Source of the DNA: Chelativorans petroleitrophicus
Lineage (GTDB): Bacteria > Pseudomonadota > Alphaproteobacteria > Rhizobiales > Rhizobiaceae
NCBI RefSeq assembly: GCF_025398195.1
Contig: NZ_JAODNV010000009.1
Location: forward strand, 124,001-188,000
DNA: 64,000 bases
Direction: 5' to 3'
Positions 42,195 to 52,026 of the stretch are shown here, piece after piece. Both the position numbers and the translations under genes were made by a program. A model generated the notes under the pieces. It saw only the letters and a program-made list of their open reading frames with translations. It searched no databases and was not told the origin of the DNA. Position 1 is the stretch's first letter; every line of letters begins with the position of its first letter.

Positions 42195-42950
42195 ATGTCA
42201 ATTCTCACAGTCCTTCTGCTTTTTGCCGCCGGTTTCCTGTCAGGCGTCGTGAACGCCGTGGCGGGGGGCGGGACCTTCATCACCTTCGGCGCGATGACGC
42301 TTGGAGGCGTGCCGCCCATTTCAGCCAATGCGACCTCCTCGCTGACACAGTTTCCGGGCTATGTGACCTCGACGCTCGCATATTGGAGCGACATCAAGAC
42401 GATGTGGAGGAAGGCACTTCTTCTGATGGCCGTCTCGGTTCTGGGAGCGCTGGGGGGATCCCTGATCCTGCTTTCGCTGGACAATCCATCCTTCCGCGCT
42501 CTGGTGCCCTGGCTTCTGATTGCCGCGACGGCACTTTTTGCGGCCGGTCCATGGCTCAAGCCCAAGCCCCGCGAGACCGATACGGTCACGCCGCTGGGCC
42601 GGATGGCGGGCCCCTTCATCCAGTTTCTTACGTCGATCTATGGCGGCTTCTTCGGCGCCGGGCTCGGCATCATGATGCTGGCGACCTTGGGCATTGCCGA
42701 AAAGGGCAGCTACCACCGGCTGAACGCGCTCAAAAACCTGCTTTCCATCGTGATCGCCGCCGTCGCCATCGTGATCTTCACCATGGGCGGCGTGGTGAGC
42801 TGGATTCATGTGCTGGTGATGGTGCCGGGCGTTGCCCTGGGCGGATATATGGGCGTCTGGACGGCAAAGCGGCTGCCGCAATCCGTCATGCGGCTGTTCG
42901 TGATCTTTGTCGGCCTGTTCCTCGCCTTCTATTACTTCACTATCGGATGA
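42195..42950 (+). CDS. TSUP family membrane protein (TauE/SafE)
   Basis: This 251-residue protein has about eight membrane segments. The first repeat has LLLFAAGFLSGVVNAVAGGGTFITFGAM and the second SIYGGFFGAGLGIMMLATLG, the two half-motifs of TauE/SafE transporters that move sulfite, sulfoacetate or other anions. The ATG at 42195 gives the normal N-terminus; the open frame extends to 42006 but overlaps ggt. Downstream of gamma-glutamyltransferase it may export sulfur waste, which is an inference. Confidence 0.9.
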   Translation: MSILTVLLLFAAGFLSGVVNAVAGGGTFITFGAMTLGGVPPISANATSSLTQFPGYVTSTLAYWSDIKTMWRKALLLMAVSVLGALGGSLILLSLDNPSFRALVPWLLIAATALFAAGPWLKPKPRETDTVTPLGRMAGPFIQFLTSIYGGFFGAGLGIMMLATLGIAEKGSYHRLNALKNLLSIVIAAVAIVIFTMGGVVSWIHVLVMVPGVALGGYMGVWTAKRLPQSVMRLFVIFVGLFLAFYYFTIG

Positions 42951-43059
42951 GCCTTTCCAACCGGCAATTCTGTCCAGCGGCATCGCCGCAACCGCGCCGG
43001 AGCGGATGAGCGGCTATCCGTCTCATTGTATGGTAGCCTTCTCGTGATTCGGTAACGGG

Positions 43060-46000
43060 GTGGCCGACGTGAGAAAGATTGCCGCTACCTTCCTCGCCGC
43101 AGCAGCCGCTCTGGCCGTACTGCTTTTCCTTCTCCCCGCTCTCGTTTCGACGGATTGGGCCCGCTCTGAATTAAGCCGCCAGTTGTCCGCCGCAAGCGGC
43201 ATGAGCATCCGGCTGGACGGGCCCGTGCGGCTGTCGCTCCTCCCCAGGGTGGCGATCGTCGCCGAAAATATTTCGCTGTCGACCGGTGCCGGGGATCTTT
43301 CGATAGCCGTCCCCCGCTTTTCGTCGGCCATAACGCTGTCCTCGCTGTGGTCCGACAGGCTTGAGATCCAGGCCCTCACCCTGAAAGAACCAAGCATCGA
43401 GCTGCATGCCGCCTCTCCGGAAGCTGCCCAAACGGACCCGTTCGCGTCTCTAGTCGACACGCTCGAGCGGCTGGCCGTGAACCGCATCACCGTCGAGAAC
43501 GGCCGGTTCACTTCCTACGATACGGCCGGCAATGCGACCGCCTTCTCGGCGATCGATGCGGACCTCAGAGTACCGGACCTCGACGGCGAAGCCACCTTCA
43601 CGCTCGCCGCGACCAAAGACGCCCAGCGCGTCGAGCTGAGCGGCACGCTATCGGCGCTCAGGCCCGTGCTCCAATACCAACCGGCAGCGCTTTCGATCAA
43701 AGCGCGGCTGGAGCCGGCGCCCATGCCGGGGCTGGGCGAGATCACCGCGGCGGGGAACATTGAGCTGAACGCAGATGGCGGCTATCGGATTCAGGATGGC
43801 CGCTTCGATATCGGCGGGCAGAGCTTTACACTCGATGCTCAGTTTCGCCCCGGAGAGCGGCATCACTTCTATGCGGACCTGACGGCGGGGCGCATCGATA
43901 TGAGCGCGTTCACCGGCGAAGAGGCAAACGCCGACGAAGGCCAGGAACCGGGCGGCGTGAAGGAGCCGGACCTCCTGATACTCACGGGTTTCGACGCGGA
44001 TGTCAGTATCGTGATCGATGAACTCGCCAATGGCGACATGAGGGCGTCCGACCTCATTTTCACGGCAACGCTCCGCGACGGCCTTCTCGAGGCGCGGCTC
44101 GAAAATCTGGCTTTCGATGCGGGAAGCCTCTCCGCCACGGTCTCGACAAACGCGGGCGAGGTGCCGCCGGTCGTCCGGGGCACGGTCGTCAGCTCCGGGC
44201 TCGACATCGCTTCCCTGGCGAATCTCGCCGGGCAGACAGTGCCGCTTTCCGGCGCGCTCACCGTGAATACGGGATTTGCCTTCAGCGGGCTCAGCGAAGC
44301 TGCCATACGCCAGACGGTGAATCTGCGGGGGACGGTGGGCATTCAGGGCGGCACCCTTCGCCTCGAAGAGCTGACTGACGGCAAGCTCGCCGCCGCCGAC
44401 AGCGTCACCGGGCTCGATGGGACGGTGGAGATCCGCGACATCGAGGAGCCCGTCGGCGTTTCCGGAAACCTGGTCTGGCGGGGGCAGGCGGTAGCCTTCG
44501 AAGCGGAATTTTCGCCAAGCGACTTCCTCTCAAGCCCCTCGCTTGCCGAGGCCGCGGGCCAGATGAGTCTCGCCGTCTCGTCGGAGCTTCTCCGGGCGAG
44601 CGCAAACGGCGTGGCCGCCGGCAGCGGCGCCTTCAGGGGCAAGATCTCGGTCGATACCCCATCGGCCGACAGGCTCATGCAGTGGCTAGCGCAGTCCGGC
44701 TCTGACGGCCTGCAGGCCTTCTCCTTCAGCGGCGATGTTGACGCGAGCCCCGCGCGCTTTTCCTTCAGCAATGCCTCTCTGTCGCTGAACGGCGTGGCGG
44801 GCAAGGGCCAGGGGACGGTGGAGCTCAGCATCCCGCTCACGATCCGGACCTCGCTTCAATTCGCGAAGCTTGATTTCGCGGCGCTGACGGGGGGAGGCGA
44901 CGCGGGTGCCGGCCGGCAATCCGGACCGTCCACTGATACCGACACTCCGGTCGATCTTTCCTTCCTCAGGGATTTCGATGCCAGGATCGAGATCGCGGCG
45001 GATCAGATCGGATACGGGAAGGTCTTTGCCGGCCCCATGGCAACGACGCTGACGATTGCCGAAGGCAAAGCCCATCTCAACGCCCCGGCAAGCCCGTTCT
45101 ACGGCGGCACGGTCGCCGCGGAGGTGATGGCGGACGGGTCGGGCGACATGCCTTCCATCAGCCTCAGCGCCGCGATTTCTGGCGCCGCAGCGGCCGCCTT
45201 GCTCCGCGACGCGGCGGATTTCGATCGGGTCGAGGGAATCATCGCCACCAATGTGACGGTCGTAGGCAGCGGAAACACGACCCGGGCGCTCGCGCGGTCT
45301 CTCAACGGAAGCGCGGCCCTGAGGATCAACGACGGCGCCATCCGCGGCATCGATATCGCCGACGTCTACAACAACCTCGTCGGGCTTCTCTCGAAAGGCT
45401 TCCAGCAGGACGAAAACCGCAAGACGGCCTTCACCGAACTCAGCGCCACTTTCGCTATCGAAAACGGCGTGGCGCAGACCTCCGATATCAGCCTCTTGGG
45501 TCCGCTCGTGCGGATGGAGGGCGCAGGCAAGATCGACCTTGCGGAGGAAACCATCGACATGCGCCTCAACCCGCGGGTCGTGGCCTCCCTGACGGGCCAG
45601 GGCGGCGACATCAACGCGGAGGGCATCGGAGTCCCGGTCATTGTCGAGGGCGCACTCTCGGCTCCGCGCATCTATCCGGACCTCTCCACATTGATGAAGG
45701 ACCCGAAGGGAGCCCTGGAGATGTTCGAGCGCTTCGGTCTGCCGACGGGGAAGCTCGGGCTCGACCATCTCCTCCCCGATCAGGGCGGATCGGAAGGCGC
45801 TGGCGGCGCGGCCGACCTCATCGGCGACCTGATCAAGGGCAAGACGGGTGAGGGCGGCGCTCCATCCGGCATCACCAACATCATCACCGATGTTCTTTCA
45901 GGGCCTGGGAAGGCGGACCCATCGGCATCCCCCCGGCCTCAGGATGACGGAAATGCGGTCAGATCGATCATCGACGGCTTGCTCAAGACGCCCGCACCTG

Positions 46001-46122
46001 CGCCAGCGGAAGCGCCCGGTACAGCGGCTGGTGCTGCCCAGAGCCCTGAAGGCGCGGAAGCAGCGCCTCAATCGACCAGAGAAGAGAATCTGCACCGTCT
46101 AATGGAGCAGTTCCTTCGGTGA
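43060..46122 (+). CDS. AsmA-family protein
   Basis: This 1020-residue protein has one N-terminal membrane helix (FLAAAAALAVLLFLLPALVS) and a long periplasmic part. The AsmA features are GMSIRLDGPVRLSLLPRVAIVAENISLS near the start and, near residue 810, the AsmA_2-type IEDGVAQ-like IENGVAQTSDISLLGPLVRMEGAGKIDLAEETIDMRLNPRV. The last 60 residues are Pro/Ala-rich. Family members span the periplasm as bridges for lipids and affect outer membrane assembly. The start is GTG at 43060; a GTG three codons later is an alternative. Confidence 0.9.
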   Translation: MADVRKIAATFLAAAAALAVLLFLLPALVSTDWARSELSRQLSAASGMSIRLDGPVRLSLLPRVAIVAENISLSTGAGDLSIAVPRFSSAITLSSLWSDRLEIQALTLKEPSIELHAASPEAAQTDPFASLVDTLERLAVNRITVENGRFTSYDTAGNATAFSAIDADLRVPDLDGEATFTLAATKDAQRVELSGTLSALRPVLQYQPAALSIKARLEPAPMPGLGEITAAGNIELNADGGYRIQDGRFDIGGQSFTLDAQFRPGERHHFYADLTAGRIDMSAFTGEEANADEGQEPGGVKEPDLLILTGFDADVSIVIDELANGDMRASDLIFTATLRDGLLEARLENLAFDAGSLSATVSTNAGEVPPVVRGTVVSSGLDIASLANLAGQTVPLSGALTVNTGFAFSGLSEAAIRQTVNLRGTVGIQGGTLRLEELTDGKLAAADSVTGLDGTVEIRDIEEPVGVSGNLVWRGQAVAFEAEFSPSDFLSSPSLAEAAGQMSLAVSSELLRASANGVAAGSGAFRGKISVDTPSADRLMQWLAQSGSDGLQAFSFSGDVDASPARFSFSNASLSLNGVAGKGQGTVELSIPLTIRTSLQFAKLDFAALTGGGDAGAGRQSGPSTDTDTPVDLSFLRDFDARIEIAADQIGYGKVFAGPMATTLTIAEGKAHLNAPASPFYGGTVAAEVMADGSGDMPSISLSAAISGAAAAALLRDAADFDRVEGIIATNVTVVGSGNTTRALARSLNGSAALRINDGAIRGIDIADVYNNLVGLLSKGFQQDENRKTAFTELSATFAIENGVAQTSDISLLGPLVRMEGAGKIDLAEETIDMRLNPRVVASLTGQGGDINAEGIGVPVIVEGALSAPRIYPDLSTLMKDPKGALEMFERFGLPTGKLGLDHLLPDQGGSEGAGGAADLIGDLIKGKTGEGGAPSGITNIITDVLSGPGKADPSASPRPQDDGNAVRSIIDGLLKTPAPAPAEAPGTAAGAAQSPEGAEAAPQSTREENLHRLMEQFLR

Positions 46123-46176
46123 ACGTTGCACCGTACCACGGAGAGGCGGAGTCTGGCACGCTGTCTTCCGTTGCTG

Positions 46177-46320
46177 CTAACGCACCGCGATCGCCCAGAT
46201 GAAGCAGGCCGAGGCTGCAATGGATGCGACCGTGCGCACCGTGTTCCAGAACGTCCATTCGCGCAGATAGCGCGTCCAGCCCGCATCGCTTCCAGAAACA
46301 GCCGATCGTCGCGACCCTTG
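46177..46320 (-). pseudogene. DUF1772 (anthrone oxygenase-like) membrane protein, C-terminal fragment
   Basis: A short minus-strand frame reads GWTRYLREWTFWNTVRTVAS and then IAASACFIWAIAVR with a stop at 46177. The W-x2-Y-x3-W-x2-W-N-x-VRT pattern followed by a membrane helix is the characteristic end of DUF1772 proteins, normally about 150 residues. A stop codon occurs just upstream at about 46321. The rest of the 436-bp gap 46123-46558 holds only frames I cannot assign. Confidence 0.55.
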
Positions 46321-46558
46321 TCACCACGTCGTGGCAGTGAGGCCCGGACCACCTCCAGCGCCAATGCCAATCCTTCTCTGTCATCTCCGTGGATATCGCC
46401 GGCCTCAAAATCAGTCGGCTCCCCATGAATCAGACAAATCCCCTCAGAGGAATCCTCGCCTCTCTTCATGCGGCAATCCGTCCACACAGCCTAAGGCATC
46501 TATGGGGAAGATTCAGTGAAGCTCGGCTGAGAGCTTCGCCCCTCAGCGTTAGGATCAG

Positions 46559-47923
46559 CTACAAAGCAAAAAGGGCGTCTAGATGTGGCTGCATCTCGGG
46601 CGCCAGGGAGAAATTTTTCAACGCGTCGTATTGCGGCGAGGGTGCGAGTGATTTCAGCTTTGAGAAAAATGCAGCCTCGACCTCGGAACCGTTCAGCCCA
46701 TCGAAGGGGCCGTCAAAGGAGAGCCGGGCCAATTTCCTTTCATTGCTATATGCCGTTACGATTGCCGGAAATACACCACGAGACAGGTGAATCTGTTCGA
46801 GCTCGTCGCTGCCATCAAGCTCGACTTTGTCCATGAAGGCCAGCACGCGTTCATCATGAATCGCCTCATCCTCGAAGTCTTCGAGCACGGACCTTCCGCG
46901 CACAAAGGCGCTGGCAACAGCAAAGGGAAGGCTGAAGCGGGCAGCGAGATGATTGCTGATCGCACGGGTCGAAAGAGAGGCCGCGCTCGATGTTTTGATC
47001 TGGACATGCAGGCGCGATACCTCCTCCGGGCGCAAAGTTCGACTTAGTTCAATGGCAGCGCGGATCGCTGACTGACATCCGAAATTGGCCGGATAGAGCT
47101 TGATGGAATAGGCCTCCAAGCCACGGTCGATTGGATGGATATCGAGGTAGGCGGGGTCGGCCGTACCTGCGCCGAAGCTCGCCAGCCAGCCGCGATCGCC
47201 GGTAAGCGGTTGTTCAGGTCCGTATGCGCCAGCCTGAGCTAACAGGGCGCAGTGAATGGCGTGACGCGCCGAAAATCCCACTGACAGGTCCTTGTCCGGG
47301 CTGTAGCTTCCCATTTTTGGTGACATGGCCGAGAGAAGCCCAGCGGGCAGGCTGGAGGCGGCAATGCCGAGCGCGGCCAAGGCTGCATCTTCATCTGCGC
47401 CGATGAGGGTGGCGCATCCCAGCGCCGCGGCCACCGGAGCCGTCAGAGAGGTAGTCCGGAATCCTAGGCCGTTTGCACGATGACCCCTTCCAAGCGTCTC
47501 CGCCAAGCCGATATTGGCGGCGAAAGCGACCCAGAGCGCTTGGAGCACTGCGTTGCTGGATGCGCGCCGCATCTCCGCAAGCGCCATCACAGCCGGCACG
47601 ATGATCACCGCTGCATGGCCATTGTTCCGGCCGTTGATCAGAACTTCCTGGTAATCGAGCGCCTCTGCCGCATTGCCGTTGAGAAATGCTGCGTCGGGAC
47701 CGGCTGCACGTGCAGGGGACCCCCAGACGGCACAACCGGTAGCATTGGTGGAAATGCCCGCCAGGTCAAAACGCGTTCCTCCTACCTGCCGGCTCCTCGC
47801 GTAGCTGGCGATCGCGATCGTATCGGAAACGAGTTGCCCAATGACCCGTTTGGCGGAAGAAGGCATTTCCGAGTGTTGCAGCGTCAGGTGCCGCGCGACC
47901 CATTCCCTGTCCGTGATCGTCAT
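46559..47923 (-). CDS. MmgE/PrpD family protein
   Basis: This 454-residue protein belongs to the family of 2-methylcitrate dehydratase, cis-aconitate decarboxylase and iminodisuccinate epimerase. It has the N-terminal ...SDTIAIASYARSR helix, then AAFLNGNAAEALDYQEV, NNGHAAVIIVPAVMALAE and LTAPVAAALGCATLIGADEDAALAALGIAAS. The usual ...LDFDD-like Asp is replaced by LDYQEV in this copy, so it may not be a classic methylcitrate dehydratase. Its ATG overlaps the stop of an ABC ATPase gene (ATGA), so it should act on the compound brought in by that transporter. Substrate unknown. Confidence 0.85.
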   Translation of the reverse strand: MTITDREWVARHLTLQHSEMPSSAKRVIGQLVSDTIAIASYARSRQVGGTRFDLAGISTNATGCAVWGSPARAAGPDAAFLNGNAAEALDYQEVLINGRNNGHAAVIIVPAVMALAEMRRASSNAVLQALWVAFAANIGLAETLGRGHRANGLGFRTTSLTAPVAAALGCATLIGADEDAALAALGIAASSLPAGLLSAMSPKMGSYSPDKDLSVGFSARHAIHCALLAQAGAYGPEQPLTGDRGWLASFGAGTADPAYLDIHPIDRGLEAYSIKLYPANFGCQSAIRAAIELSRTLRPEEVSRLHVQIKTSSAASLSTRAISNHLAARFSLPFAVASAFVRGRSVLEDFEDEAIHDERVLAFMDKVELDGSDELEQIHLSRGVFPAIVTAYSNERKLARLSFDGPFDGLNGSEVEAAFFSKLKSLAPSPQYDALKNFSLAPEMQPHLDALFAL

Positions 47924-48963
47924 TGCATTCCTTTCAGTGTTGTCTCGCTGGGCGGCACCAGTCCGCGGTTTGCAACATGGCAGGCAACCCTCGCTCCGTC
48001 AGGCCAATGCCTGAGCTCCGGCATTTTCTCGCGGCAGATCGCCTCCGCGATCGGGCATCGCGTATGGAACGGGCAGCCCGAAGGCGGATTGATCGGAGAC
48101 GGGATGTCACCGCCAATCGGAGGACTGCGATGTTCGCGTTCGATGCGCGGGTTGCTGGAAAGCACCGACGAGATGAGGGCACGCGTGTAGGGGTGCCGAG
48201 GATTCTCGAACAGAATGTCGCGCGGTGCGTATTCAACCAGACGTCCTAAATAGAGAACAATGATGTCGTCGGAAACATAGCGAACGACCGCAAGATCATG
48301 GCTGATGAAAAGCAGCGACAAGCCCATCTCTTCCTGCAACTGCTTGAGCAGCGTCAGGACTTGCGCCTGTACGGAAACATCAAGCGCTGACACGGCCTCG
48401 TCACAGATGAGCAGCTTTGGGCTGAGAACAATTGCACGGGCTATTCCAACCCGCTGTGCCTGACCGCCGGAAAGCTGATGCGGGTAACGCTCAGCAAACT
48501 CTGGCCTGAGCCCCACACGGCCCATTGTCTCGATGACGATCTTTCGCCGCTCCACCTTGCCTAGGTCACGTCGATGCGTAAGCAGTGGCTCGGCGATCAG
48601 ATCGGCAACCTGCATTCTCGGGTTGAGAGAAGCGAGCGGGTCCTGAAACACCATCTGTATGTCCGGGCGCATATGCCGGAACGCCTCTTCGGTCATTTGG
48701 GTTATGTCGTGGCCCCGCCAGACAATCTTCCCCCCGCTCAGAGACTGAAGCCGCAGGAACGCTCTCGCCATCGACGATTTTCCAGAGCCTGACTCGCCCA
48801 CCACGCCCAAGCTGCGACCCGGGGCGATATCGAGATCCACATCCCTTAGTGCTCTGAGCTCGTCGGGCCGCCGGAAAGGTCCCCGTGAAATACGATAGGT
48901 CACCGACAGGTTGCGAACCCGTAGGCCTTCCTCGCTCCCTTCGCTGGGCGACATGTTAATCAT
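47920..48963 (-). CDS. dipeptide-type ABC transporter ATP-binding protein (DppF/OppF class)
   Basis: This 347-residue ATPase has Walker A GESGSGKSS, Q-loop MVFQDPLASLNPRM, signature LSGGQAQRVGIARAIV, Walker B LLICDEAVSALDVS, switch His in ISHDLAVV and the C-terminal cysteine cluster (GCPFHTRCP...C...C) typical of OppF/DppF, which can carry a [4Fe-4S] cluster. The ATG at 48963 overlaps the stop of the partner ATPase by 4 bp; the longer open frame to 49095 is not likely used. Confidence 0.93.
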   Translation of the reverse strand: MINMSPSEGSEEGLRVRNLSVTYRISRGPFRRPDELRALRDVDLDIAPGRSLGVVGESGSGKSSMARAFLRLQSLSGGKIVWRGHDITQMTEEAFRHMRPDIQMVFQDPLASLNPRMQVADLIAEPLLTHRRDLGKVERRKIVIETMGRVGLRPEFAERYPHQLSGGQAQRVGIARAIVLSPKLLICDEAVSALDVSVQAQVLTLLKQLQEEMGLSLLFISHDLAVVRYVSDDIIVLYLGRLVEYAPRDILFENPRHPYTRALISSVLSSNPRIEREHRSPPIGGDIPSPINPPSGCPFHTRCPIAEAICREKMPELRHWPDGARVACHVANRGLVPPSETTLKGMQ

Positions 48964-49946
48964 GAGGCCAACCCCTGGCTGCCGGAAATCGGAAAATGAC
49001 AGGCCTGCCGTTGACGGCCGGTCCGGGCCGTTAACTCCGGGAACACATCTCGGCAGACATTCTGGGCACGAGAGCAGCGTGGCGCGAACATGCATCCCTT
49101 GCGAGCCTGTCGGCCGTCAGGGGGATAGCCGGGAATCGGCGAGAGGGCTGAGAGTGGACGATAGAGATCCGGCATGCTGGCCAGCAAGCCCTGCGTATAG
49201 GGATGAGTGGGCGACAAGAGGACCTCCTCGGTGGTCCCTTCTTCGACAATGTTTCCCGCGTAGATCACGATCACCCGGTCCGACAATCGCGAAACGACGC
49301 CCATATCATGGGTAATCAGTGCGATGGCAATTCCTTCGTCGCGCCGCAGCTCATCAAGCAGATCAAGAACCTGGAGCTGAACAGTCACATCGAGTGCAGT
49401 CGTCGGCTCGTCCGCGATCAAGAGCCGCGGATTGCACGAAATCGACATGGCGATCATCACCCGTTGGCGCATTCCTCCGGACAGTTCATGCGGATACATG
49501 TCCAGCCTGCGCTTGGCATCCGGAATATGAACGCGGTCAAGTAAGCGAAGGGCTTCAGCGCGCGCGGCACCATGATCCAGACCGCGGTGCAGGCGCAGCA
49601 TCTCGGTCAGTTGCGACGCGATCGTGCGAAAGGGATGGAGCGCGGTCATCGGATCCTGGAATACAAAGGCCAGCGCCCGCCCGCGAATCCTGTTGAGCTC
49701 GCTCTCGTCTGCTCCGATGAGGTTGCGGCCAAGGAAGCGGGCTTCTCCGGAGACCTGTCCGTTCGGGGGTAATAGCCCCGCGATGGACATGAATATCTGG
49801 CTCTTTCCGGATCCCGATTCGCCAACAATGCCAAGAACCTCTCCCCTGCTGATGGAGAAGCTCACACGGTCAACAGCAAGGACTGTACCCGAAGACGTGG
49901 TAAATCGCGTAGTGAGGTTGTCGACGCACAGCAGCGGTTCCTTCAT
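48960..49946 (-). CDS. dipeptide-type ABC transporter ATP-binding protein (DppD/OppD class)
   Basis: This 328-residue ATPase has Walker A GESGSGKSQ, Q-loop FVFQDPMTALHPF, signature LSGGMRQRVMIAMSIS, Walker B LLIADEPTTALDVT, switch His in ITHDMGVV and the C-terminal cysteine motif GCMFAPRCSRA. It begins at the ATG at 49946, divergent from the permease and binding-protein genes of the same transporter, with a 170-bp promoter region between. Confidence 0.93.
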   Translation of the reverse strand: MKEPLLCVDNLTTRFTTSSGTVLAVDRVSFSISRGEVLGIVGESGSGKSQIFMSIAGLLPPNGQVSGEARFLGRNLIGADESELNRIRGRALAFVFQDPMTALHPFRTIASQLTEMLRLHRGLDHGAARAEALRLLDRVHIPDAKRRLDMYPHELSGGMRQRVMIAMSISCNPRLLIADEPTTALDVTVQLQVLDLLDELRRDEGIAIALITHDMGVVSRLSDRVIVIYAGNIVEEGTTEEVLLSPTHPYTQGLLASMPDLYRPLSALSPIPGYPPDGRQARKGCMFAPRCSRAQNVCRDVFPELTARTGRQRQACHFPISGSQGLAS

Positions 49947-50116
49947 TCGCCACGAACCCGGAAAGCCTTTCGCCTGGTAAGGAGGATTTGCCGAGGTCCA
50001 TAGCACGCGCTGCATGCTCCGCAAACTTTGAAGGTGATCGGCGTTTGCATCTTGGTCAGAAATCAGAAAGATAGCGGCGTCTTGCTATTGGTCCCCTCTG
50101 ACAGTTTTTCAGGCTC

Positions 50117-51055
50117 ATGTCCGCAACCTTCGTCGTGACGAAAATCCTGCGTCTGCTCCTCACGGTCTGGGCTGCTGCCACACTAGTTTTCGTCATGTTG
50201 CGGCTTGCCGGAGATCCGGTGGCCGCAATGGTTCCATCGGATGCCCCGCAATTCGTGATTGACAGATATCGCGAGCGTCTTGGACTGGACCAACCCCTCG
50301 TCGTTCAATACCTCGCATATCTCTGGGGACTGGTGGGCGGCGACTTCGGCCTTTCCTTCAGAACCGGGGGACCGGCATGGGACATCGTGGCACCGCGCGT
50401 CGTACCGACCCTGATCCTAACCGGAAGCGCTACTCTGATCGCGGTTTTCGTCGGTATTCCGGTTGGAATGGTGGCCGCGGCGCGACGAGATACCGTGATC
50501 GACCGGTTGGTGATGAGCTTCTCGGTATTGGCGTTCGCAATGCCCAATTTCTTCCTGGGCATACTGCTCATCCTGATATTCACGCTCAATTTGAAGCTTC
50601 TGCCCAGCGGCGGCTTCGACCATCCGGTGAGCCTGATCATGCCTGCCCTTACGCTTGGACTGGCTTCTGCAGGCGCCTATGCGCGGCTCGCGCGCTCTTC
50701 CATGCTGGAAGTTCTCTCCTCACCCTTCATACGCACCGCCCGTGCGAACGGGATTCCAACAATGAGGCGCCTGACGCACCATGTCCTGCGCGCCATACTC
50801 GTCCCGCTGGTCACCCTTGTCGGCTTCAGTGTCGGCAGCATGATTACGGGTGCCGTGGTCACCGAAACGGTATTCGCCTGGCCCGGCCTAGGGCGTCTGC
50901 TTGTCGTTTCCGTCGCACAGCGCGACCTCGCCGTTGTCCAGCTTATCGTTATCCTGGCCGCCGCAGCTATGGCTTTCTCGAACATGATCGTGGATCTTCT
51001 TTATGGCTGGCTTGATCCAAGGATTGGATCGCAGCGGCAAAAAGGCGGAAACTAG
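50117..51055 (+). CDS. dipeptide-type ABC transporter permease (DppB class)
   Basis: This 312-residue permease has about six membrane segments. VTKILRLLLTVWAAATLVFVMLRLAGDP and RERLGLDQPLVVQYLAYL are typical of DppB N-termini, and the EAA-type region is PFIRTARANGIPTMRRLTHHVLR followed by TGAVVTETVFAWPGLGRLLV. The first ATG at 50117 is used. The partner permease gene starts 2 bp after its stop. Confidence 0.93.
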   Translation: MSATFVVTKILRLLLTVWAAATLVFVMLRLAGDPVAAMVPSDAPQFVIDRYRERLGLDQPLVVQYLAYLWGLVGGDFGLSFRTGGPAWDIVAPRVVPTLILTGSATLIAVFVGIPVGMVAAARRDTVIDRLVMSFSVLAFAMPNFFLGILLILIFTLNLKLLPSGGFDHPVSLIMPALTLGLASAGAYARLARSSMLEVLSSPFIRTARANGIPTMRRLTHHVLRAILVPLVTLVGFSVGSMITGAVVTETVFAWPGLGRLLVVSVAQRDLAVVQLIVILAAAAMAFSNMIVDLLYGWLDPRIGSQRQKGGN

Positions 51056-51057
51056 CC

Positions 51058-51885
51058 GTGAGAGCCCGTCTTCCCCTGATCGTGCCAGGCATCCTGCTCA
51101 GCCTGGTCATCCTGTTTGCCTTGTTCGGAAACATGCTTACCGAACACAGCTACGACGCATCCAATCTCCTGGACAGAAACAGGCCGCCGGTATTCCTGGG
51201 AGGGGATTGGAAATACCCCCTTGGGACCGACGGACTCGGTCGCGATCTATTGGCTCGGCTGGTCTTCGGCACCCGTATCAGCATCGGGCTGGCATTCGTC
51301 GGAACGATCATCGGTGCTCTGGTCGGTACCGTCCTTGGGCTGATCGCGGCTCGCATGCAGAATTTCGTGGGCGGACTGATCGGTGCAGCCATCGATCTGC
51401 AAGCCGCCATTCCTTTCATGATTGTCGCGCTTGCGGCGCTCGCCATATTGGGCAATTCTCTTGTGCTGTTTGTTTCGATCCTCAGCATCTACGGATGGGA
51501 AACCTACGCACGGTTAGTGCGCGGCAACGCCCTTTCGGCTCACACCTTACCCTTTGTGGAGGCAGCGCGGACGATCGGCGTAAGCCCGGTGATGATCGAT
51601 GTCCGACATATCCTGCCGACGGTTCTTAACGTGGTGGTTGTGCAACTGACCCTGAACTTTCCCCAGACGATCTTGCTTGAAACGGGACTGAGCTTTCTGG
51701 GCTTGGGGATACAGCCGCCACTGACCAGCCTCGGACAACTGCTCGGAGAAGGGCGGGATAGCCTGAGCCGCGCATGGTGGCTCTCGGTCCTGCCGGGCAC
51801 GCTCATTTTCGTGACGACGCTTTCGGTTAGCCTTCTCGGTGACGCATTGAGGGACCGACTCGACCCGACCTTGAGGAGACAATAG
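51058..51885 (+). CDS. dipeptide-type ABC transporter permease (DppC class)
   Basis: This 275-residue permease has six membrane segments; the hallmarks are YPLGTDGLGRDLLARLVFGTRIS, the EAA-type loop PFVEAARTIGVSPVMIDVRHILP and LETGLSFLGLGIQPPLTSLGQLLGEGRD. The start is GTG, 2 bp after the dppB stop. The binding-protein gene follows after about 140 bp, where a separate ribosome site (AATAGGAGCAGAGA) and perhaps a promoter occur. Confidence 0.93.
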   Translation: MRARLPLIVPGILLSLVILFALFGNMLTEHSYDASNLLDRNRPPVFLGGDWKYPLGTDGLGRDLLARLVFGTRISIGLAFVGTIIGALVGTVLGLIAARMQNFVGGLIGAAIDLQAAIPFMIVALAALAILGNSLVLFVSILSIYGWETYARLVRGNALSAHTLPFVEAARTIGVSPVMIDVRHILPTVLNVVVVQLTLNFPQTILLETGLSFLGLGIQPPLTSLGQLLGEGRDSLSRAWWLSVLPGTLIFVTTLSVSLLGDALRDRLDPTLRRQ

Positions 51886-52026
51886 GGCTTCGTTGATCTC
51901 CACGACGGTCGGCGACACTCTTTGGTGAAGACTTCCGTATGCCTGTCCTGGTCTATATTATCTCGGCCCGAGCGGGGATCTCCATCAGATCGCCGACATT
52001 CCCAATCCGTTGAATAGGAGCAGAGA

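Noticed and set aside
46126-46428. 100-residue open frame on the plus strand downstream of the AsmA gene
   Set aside because: Arg/Ser-rich composition, no ribosome site, and antisense to the DUF1772 relic.
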